Positions 6,567 through 10,501 of a stretch of 10,501 nucleotides of DNA are shown one piece after another. Numbering within the stretch: the first letter of the stretch is position 1; every line of letters begins with the position of its first letter. Origin of the DNA: Avoscillospira sp945864925 (lineage in GTDB: Bacteria; Bacillota; Clostridia; Oscillospirales; Oscillospiraceae); assembly GCA_945830595.1 (NCBI GenBank), contig CALZZH010000074.1, forward strand, positions 1 through 10,501. The letters run 5' to 3'. The notes beneath the pieces are model-generated. The model ran no database searches. It saw nothing but the letters and a program-made list of their open reading frames with translations, and was not told the origin of the DNA. Both the position numbers and the translations under genes were made by a program.

Positions 6567-8288
6567 ATGAAAACCTTTTGGAGCGAGCAGCTGCAGCCGG
6601 ATCAGGTATTGCAGGAATACCCCCGTCCGCAGATGCGGCGGGCGGGCGAAACCATTCTCAATGGCCTCTGGGACTATGCCATCACGGCTTCGGAGCAGCC
6701 GCCGGAGCGGTGGGAGGGGCAGATTCTGGTGCCCTTTTCGCCGGAGGCGCCCTTATCCGGCGTAAACCGGACTCTGCAGCCGGGGCAGTACCTGTGGTAT
6801 GGCCGGCAGCTGGGCCTGAAGCCGGAGCCGGGGAAACGGGTGCTGCTGCATTTCGGCGCCGTGGATCAGGTGGCGGCAGTCTTTGTCAACGGCAAACCCC
6901 TGGGCGGCCACACCGGCGGATATACGGCCTTCACCCTGGACATCACCGACGCCATCACCGGTGATGACCGGCTGCTGGTACGGGTGCGGGACGATACGGA
7001 GGGAAGCGGCCTGACCCGGGGCAAGCAGAAAACCAAACGCGGCGGCATCTGGTATAGCCGCCAGAGCGGCATCTGGCAGACGGTCTGGGCGGAAACGGTG
7101 CCGGAGCGGTATATCCGCAATCTGCGGATTGTTCCCCGGTTTGATGACAGCCGGGTGGAGATCACGGTGGAATCCGGATCGGAAGGCCCCTGCGCCGTGG
7201 AGCTGGACGGGATGATCTATGAGGGCGCGGCCAACCGGGCCATACCCGTGCCGGTGCCTGGTTTCCGGCCCTGGTCACCGGAGTCTCCCACCCTGTATGG
7301 CTTCGCAGCCACCCTGGGGGACGACCGGGTGGAGAGCTATTTCGCCATGCGCAAGGTGGAGATCTGCCCCGACGAGCACGGTGTACCCCGGATCCACCTC
7401 AACGGACGGCCCTACTTCATGCATGGTGTGCTGGATCAGGGCTACTGGCCCGACGGCCTGTATACGGCCCCCAGTGACGAGGCGCTGATTTTGGATATCC
7501 AGTCCATGAAGTCCATGGGCTTCAACACCCTGCGCAAACACATGAAAACGGAGCCGATGCGGTGGTACTACCACTGTGACCGGCTGGGTATGCTGGTGTG
7601 GCAGGATATGCCCTGCGGCGGCGCGGCGGAATATAAAGTCCCGGTGGTCACCCTGCCCCTGGTGACCAAGCGCCACCGCAGGGACGACGCCTATGAAGCC
7701 TTCGGCCGGGCTGATGAAAAGGGCCGCCGGCGGTTTCTGGCGGAGCTGACCCAGATGGTGGAACAATTGCGCAATGTGCCGTCCCTGGTCCTGTGGACGC
7801 CCTTCAACGAGGGATGGGGGCAATTCGATGCCAGGATTGCCTCAGAGCTGATCCGGAAATTGGATCCGGAGCGGCTCATCGACCACGCCTCCGGCTGGCA
7901 CGACCAGGGGATCGGACAGCTTCAGAGCCTTCACGTCTATTTTACCAAGTACCGGTTCCGCCCGGATCGTCGGGGCCGCGCTGTGATTTTGTCGGAATAT
8001 GGCGGGTATAATTGGAGCGTGCCGGGACACAGCTGGGCGAAGAAGAACTTTGGATACCGGGCGTTCCGGAACCCGGAGACGCTGCTGCAGGCCTATGAGG
8101 AACTGATTCTCGGACAGATCCTGCCTGCCGCGGAACAGGGCCTCTCGGCTGCCATTTACACGCAGCTCAGCGACGTGGAGGAGGAAGTCAACGGCCTGTG
8201 GACCTATGACCGCATGGTCCAGAAGCTGTCCCCGGCGGCGGTGCGGAATATCAACCTGCAGCTGACAGGGGGGAACCAGCGGCGATGA
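6567..8288 (+). CDS. Glycoside hydrolase family 2 enzyme, cytoplasmic
   Basis: This 573-residue enzyme is predicted to hydrolyse a beta-linked sugar by a retaining mechanism. The N-terminal sugar-binding domain (about 15-180) has EYPRPQM, LNGLWDYAI, VNGKPLGGHTGGYTAFTLDIT and SRQSGIWQTVW. An immunoglobulin-like domain follows, and the catalytic barrel runs from about 275 (GVLDQGYWPDGLYTAPSDEA at 287-306, GMLVWQDMP at 341-349). The likely acid/base is E415 in WTPFNEGWGQ and the likely nucleophile is E477 in ILSEYGG; both are present. There is no signal peptide. At 573 residues it lacks the large C-terminal domains of LacZ. The start has a strong AAAGGAGG site just upstream. Its stop overlaps the dehydrogenase start by four bases. 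Whether it is a beta-galactosidase, glucuronidase or mannosidase cannot be told from motifs. Confidence 0.9.
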   Translation: MKTFWSEQLQPDQVLQEYPRPQMRRAGETILNGLWDYAITASEQPPERWEGQILVPFSPEAPLSGVNRTLQPGQYLWYGRQLGLKPEPGKRVLLHFGAVDQVAAVFVNGKPLGGHTGGYTAFTLDITDAITGDDRLLVRVRDDTEGSGLTRGKQKTKRGGIWYSRQSGIWQTVWAETVPERYIRNLRIVPRFDDSRVEITVESGSEGPCAVELDGMIYEGAANRAIPVPVPGFRPWSPESPTLYGFAATLGDDRVESYFAMRKVEICPDEHGVPRIHLNGRPYFMHGVLDQGYWPDGLYTAPSDEALILDIQSMKSMGFNTLRKHMKTEPMRWYYHCDRLGMLVWQDMPCGGAAEYKVPVVTLPLVTKRHRRDDAYEAFGRADEKGRRRFLAELTQMVEQLRNVPSLVLWTPFNEGWGQFDARIASELIRKLDPERLIDHASGWHDQGIGQLQSLHVYFTKYRFRPDRRGRAVILSEYGGYNWSVPGHSWAKKNFGYRAFRNPETLLQAYEELILGQILPAAEQGLSAAIYTQLSDVEEEVNGLWTYDRMVQKLSPAAVRNINLQLTGGNQRR

Positions 8289-9070
8289 AAACAGCCATTG
8301 TAACCGGCGGAACGTCGGGAATCGGACTTGCTGCGGCCCTGGCTCTGGCCCGGGCCGGCTATGCCGTCTATACCTTCAGCCGGAGGGAAACGGGCCCCGA
8401 CGGCCTGACGCATCTGGCTGTGGACGTCACCGACGAGGCCGCCGTGGCCGCTGCGGTGGCCCAGGTGGTCCGGCAGACCGGACAGCTGGATCTGGTGGTC
8501 AACTGTGCCGGCTTTGGAATCTCCGGCGCGGTGGAATTTACCGAGACCCGGGATGCCCAGCGGCTGGTTGATGTGAATTTCTTCGGCATGGTCCGGGTGA
8601 ACCGGGCGGCACTGCCGCATCTGCGTCAGACCAAGGGGCGGATTATCAACGTCAGCTCCGTGGCTGCGCCGGTGGCCATCCCCTTCCAGACTTATTATTC
8701 CGCATCCAAAGCCGCGGTAAACGCCTACACGTTGGCGTTGGCCAACGAGGTGCGGCCCTTTGGCGTGACGGTCTGCGCCGTCACGCCCGGGGATATCCGC
8801 ACAGGCTTCACGGCGGCCCGGGAAAAGACGGCTCTGGGTGACGACCTCTACCAGGGGCGCATTGCCAGAAGTGTGGCCAGGATGGAGCGGGACGAGGCCG
8901 GCGGCATGGCGCCGGAGGCTGTGGCGGCCAAAATCTGCCGTCTGGCTGGGAAAAAGCATGTCAAGGGCCTGTATGCAGTCGGTTTGTCCTATCAGGCGGT
9001 GTGCCTGCTGGCAAAGCTTCTGCCGGTGCGTGCGCTGAACCGGGTGGTGTTCGGACTCTATGGTATTTGA
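8285..9070 (+). CDS. Short-chain dehydrogenase/reductase (SDR), classical type
   Basis: This 261-residue NAD(P)-dependent oxidoreductase has all classical SDR landmarks: the cofactor loop TGGTSGIG at 7-14, VVNCAG at 71-76 and structural N98. The catalytic Ser125 is in INVSSVAAP, with YSASK giving Y138 and K142. Arg33-Arg34 after the second strand favour NADP(H). The last 40 residues (AVGLSYQAVCLLAKLLPVRALNRVVFGLYG) are hydrophobic, as in SDRs that bind lipid-like substrates or sit against the membrane. ATG 8285 overlaps the hydrolase stop (ATGA), with AGGGGGGAA about ten bases upstream. This implies coupled translation with the hydrolase, and they may act on the same compound. The substrate is unknown. 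It converges on the rubredoxin gene 48 bases away. Confidence 0.92.
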   Translation: MKTAIVTGGTSGIGLAAALALARAGYAVYTFSRRETGPDGLTHLAVDVTDEAAVAAAVAQVVRQTGQLDLVVNCAGFGISGAVEFTETRDAQRLVDVNFFGMVRVNRAALPHLRQTKGRIINVSSVAAPVAIPFQTYYSASKAAVNAYTLALANEVRPFGVTVCAVTPGDIRTGFTAAREKTALGDDLYQGRIARSVARMERDEAGGMAPEAVAAKICRLAGKKHVKGLYAVGLSYQAVCLLAKLLPVRALNRVVFGLYGI

Positions 9071-9073
9071 CAC

Positions 9074-9103
9074 AAAAAATCCGCGCTGCGACTGCAGCGC
9101 GGA
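9074..9103 (-). terminator. Rho-independent terminator after rubredoxin
   Basis: TCCGCGCTGC (9080-9089) and GCAGCGCGGA (9094-9103) form a perfect ten-bp stem with a GACT loop. On the minus strand it is followed by six T (A6 at 9074-9079 on +). It ends the membrane protein-rubredoxin transcript 15 bases after the stop. On the plus strand no U-tract follows, so it is a weak end for the dehydrogenase transcript. Confidence 0.9.
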
Positions 9104-9118
9104 CAGAGCATGATGCGA

Positions 9119-9274
9119 TTACGCCTCGGAGAACTGGTCTTTGCCGACACAGCACATGGGGCACTCGAAGTCCTCGGGAACGTCTTCCCACTTGGTGCCG
9201 GGCGCGATGCCGCCTTCGGGATAACCTTCCTCTTCGTCGTATTCCCAGCCGCAAAGGTCACAGACATACTTCAT
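9119..9274 (-). CDS. Rubredoxin (51 residues) with CPMCC second knuckle
   Basis: This small iron-sulfur electron carrier reads MKYVCDLCGWEYDEEEGYPE at its start and EDFECPMCCVGKDQFSEA at its end. The iron ligands are C5, C8, C38 and C41 in the CxxCG...CPxC plan. YDEEEGYPEGGIAPGTKWEDVP between them is typical of rubredoxins. The length matches the family (about 52). One oddity is Cys42 where the second knuckle almost always has Gly (CPxCGVGK). ATG 9274 is preceded by AAGGAG 11 bases upstream, overlapping the stop codon of the membrane protein gene, so the two are one operon with a 15-base gap. It could serve oxygen or peroxide defence or another reductase; no partner enzyme is in the window. 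Confidence 0.93.
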   Translation of the reverse strand: MKYVCDLCGWEYDEEEGYPEGGIAPGTKWEDVPEDFECPMCCVGKDQFSEA

Positions 9275-9289
9275 GTTCGACTCATCTCC

Positions 9290-9574
9290 TTATTGTTGCG
9301 ATTTATTTTGTCCATCCAGAACCGCCTCCATTCTGGCCAGCGCCACGGATAGCAGCAGAACCAGAGCCAGCGGAACAATGGTCAAAAGCATGAGGGGACG
9401 CCGGCTGGTAAAATAGCCTGCCAGCAGACACAGCACCGCCACAGCCAGGACAATCATCCTCAGATCTGTGAAAAATCGCCAGCGGCGGCGGAGCCAGGTT
9501 TGGAATGCGCGCTCGGTCTCAAAACAGTCGGACGCAGTCCAAGGAAGAAAAAATTTCCGGAAAGACAAGGTCAT
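9290..9574 (-). CDS. Small two-span membrane protein, unknown function
   Basis: I do not recognise this 94-residue protein. Its N-terminal 38 residues are basic and aromatic (ten Arg/Lys, with FQTWLRRRWRFFTDLR at 24-39). They are followed by two predicted membrane helices, at about 40-56 (MIVLAVAVLCLLAGYF) and 60-80 (PLMLLTIVPLALVLLLSVALA). A turn containing SRR joins them and a short polar tail ends in KSQQ. The Arg-rich N-terminus suggests both ends stay in the cytoplasm. ATG 9574 has AAGGAG five bases upstream and a good promoter beyond it. It is followed 15 bases later by rubredoxin, whose ribosome binding site overlaps this stop. The promoter, ribosome binding site and hydrophobic pattern support a real gene; a role with rubredoxin is only inference. 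Confidence 0.72.
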   Translation of the reverse strand: MTLSFRKFFLPWTASDCFETERAFQTWLRRRWRFFTDLRMIVLAVAVLCLLAGYFTSRRPLMLLTIVPLALVLLLSVALARMEAVLDGQNKSQQ

Positions 9575-9607
9575 GACGCTCCTTCTGTATTTCCCAGTGT
9601 TTTCCTC

Positions 9608-9636
9608 AGTATATCGCGGATTGCGTCAGGATGCAA
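9608..9636 (-). promoter_or_regulatory. Sigma-A promoter for the membrane protein-rubredoxin operon
   Basis: On the minus strand TTGCAT (9636-9631) and TATACT (9613-9608) are exactly 17 bases apart. Transcription would start near 9601, giving a leader of roughly 27 bases before the ATG at 9574. It lies in the 90-bp gap divergent from ung; I see no equally good promoter for ung on the + strand in this gap. Confidence 0.7.
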
Positions 9637-9664
9637 GAGACATTTATCAGAAAGGAAGAAAAAC

Positions 9665-10360
9665 ATGGATTTCTCTCAACTGGGCACCTGGGCGAACCGC
9701 CTGCCTCTGGAGCGGTTTGAATCCCTGTTCCAACGGGTGGAGCTGGCCTATGACCAGGCGGAGATCTATCCGCCCAGGGAGCAGCTGTTTTCAGCCTTTG
9801 CCCTGACGCCGCCGGAGGCGGTGCGGGCGGTGATTTTGGGTCAGGACCCGTATCACGAGCCGGGCCAGGCCCACGGGCTGGCGTTTTCCGTGCAGCCGGG
9901 GGTGAAGGCCCCGCCGTCTTTGGTCAATATTTATAAGGAGCGGGAGTCCGATCTGGGGATTCTGCCCAGTCCGGACGGAAATCTCACGGCCTGGGCCAAA
10001 CAGGGCGTGCTGCTGCTGAATACGGTGCTCACGGTGGAGCGGGGAAGGGCCAACAGCCACAAGGACTTTGGCTGGCAGGAATTTACGGATACGGTTATCG
10101 CCTCCCTGGCGGAACTGCCGCAGCCTGTGGCCTTCGTCCTCTGGGGATCCCAGGCGCAGAAAAAGGCCAAGGCTGCGGCGGCTTCGCCCTATCCCAGATT
10201 GATTCTGGAGGCGCCCCACCCCAGCCCCCTGTCGGCCTACCGGGGGTTCTTCGGCAGCCGGCCCTTCAGCCGGATCAATGAATTTCTGGCCGCCCATGGA
10301 GAAGCGCCCATCGACTGGTCGCAGGACGGCAATCATCCGGATAAGGAAGAAACACAATGA
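9665..10360 (+). CDS. ung: Uracil-DNA glycosylase (family 1)
   Basis: This 231-residue enzyme removes uracil from DNA, starting base excision repair. The water-activating motif GQDPYH is at 59-64 (catalytic D61, H64), followed by GLAFSV at 71-76. KAPPSLVNIYKE is at 81-92, LLLNTVLTV with uracil-reading N119 at 116-124, and the minor-groove loop HPSPLSAYRGFF at 185-196. All family 1 motifs and the expected length are present, so it looks intact. ATG 9665 is preceded by AAAGGAAG at 9651-9658; in-frame codons upstream of it do not resemble the family and cross the divergent promoter. It is divergent from the membrane protein-rubredoxin pair. The last 15 residues are polar and non-conserved. Confidence 0.96.
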   Translation: MDFSQLGTWANRLPLERFESLFQRVELAYDQAEIYPPREQLFSAFALTPPEAVRAVILGQDPYHEPGQAHGLAFSVQPGVKAPPSLVNIYKERESDLGILPSPDGNLTAWAKQGVLLLNTVLTVERGRANSHKDFGWQEFTDTVIASLAELPQPVAFVLWGSQAQKKAKAAAASPYPRLILEAPHPSPLSAYRGFFGSRPFSRINEFLAAHGEAPIDWSQDGNHPDKEETQ

Positions 10361-10486
10361 GGATTGTCCCTATCACGGAGAAAAACTGACGCAAAGGAGC
10401 CAGACCGGAGCGCGTACCTTTGACGAGGATCGCCGGCGCGGGCGCGTTCAAGGGTTCCGCTTGAGGAAACGTGCAGTCAGTTAGGA
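10361..10486 (+). other. Unassigned sequence between ung and the end adapter
   Basis: This 126-bp stretch has stops in all three + frames. An ATG at 10356, overlapping the ung stop, opens only ten codons (MRIVPITEKN) before TGA. An AAAGGAG at 10393-10399 has no usable start behind it. I recognise no tRNA, riboswitch or clear terminator. It may be the start of a non-coding leader, or low-quality sequence at the contig edge. Confidence 0.4.
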
Positions 10487-10501
10487 CTGTCTCTTATACA
10501 C
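10487..10501 (-). other. Nextera mosaic-end adapter (artefact)
   Basis: CTGTCTCTTATACAC is the reverse complement of the first part of the Tn5 mosaic end used in Nextera libraries, the same element found in the opposite orientation at 28-46. It is library adapter left in the assembly. Genomic sequence ends at 10486. Confidence 0.97.

Noticed and set aside
9500..9664. Upstream start for ung
   Set aside because: It would overlap the divergent gene and its promoter; the extra 55 residues do not resemble the family.
10356..10388. Ten-codon ORF overlapping the ung stop as a gene
   Set aside because: No recognisable product and no clear ribosome binding site; more likely chance.

Overview
The window appears to be one complete assembled contig from a high-G+C member of the Firmicutes, most likely a Clostridia of the Oscillospiraceae/Ruminococcaceae type. 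Three things suggest this: strong GGAGG-type ribosome binding sites, a Gram-positive-style DnaK lacking the extra segment seen in proteobacterial DnaK, and the gene mix (acetyl-CoA-type MetA, YqeC, rubredoxin, MmcQ/YjbR, an XRE regulator with glycine pentads). The taxonomic guess is inference from protein character only. Both ends are not biological: bases 1-46 are an Illumina Nextera i5 adapter including an 8-base index, and bases 10487-10501 are the Nextera mosaic end. Genomic sequence therefore spans 47-10486.

Left part (47-2768, + strand): a 5'-truncated metA (homoserine O-acetyltransferase) overlaps yqeC (selenium-dependent hydroxylase accessory protein) and ends in a strong terminator. 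A two-gene unit follows, with an XRE-type regulator carrying about 20 glycine-rich pentapeptide repeats and a GNAT acetyltransferase.

Middle (2778-5741, - strand): a compact Hsp70 operon reads J-domain protein, grpE, dnaK. It is not the canonical hrcA-grpE-dnaK-dnaJ order. The J protein is short, lacks the DnaJ zinc-finger and C-terminal domains, and carries one predicted membrane segment. DnaK has RRAMRG where the usual substrate-domain motif is PPAPRG. No CIRCE operator is visible, and the Shine-Dalgarno of the first gene lies in a small hairpin. I read this as a secondary, possibly membrane-tethered Hsp70 system, and it is the most interesting biology in the window.

Right part: a + strand unit of three genes follows a good sigma-A promoter: an MmcQ/YjbR domain fused to a cysteine-rich DUF3795-like domain, a cytoplasmic family 2 glycoside hydrolase, and a short-chain dehydrogenase. 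A convergent - strand pair comes next (a 94-residue two-span membrane protein, then a 51-residue rubredoxin) with its own promoter and terminator. The window closes with ung (uracil-DNA glycosylase) on + and about 126 bp of unassigned sequence before the adapter. I saw no RNA genes, CRISPR arrays, insertion sequences or phage genes.
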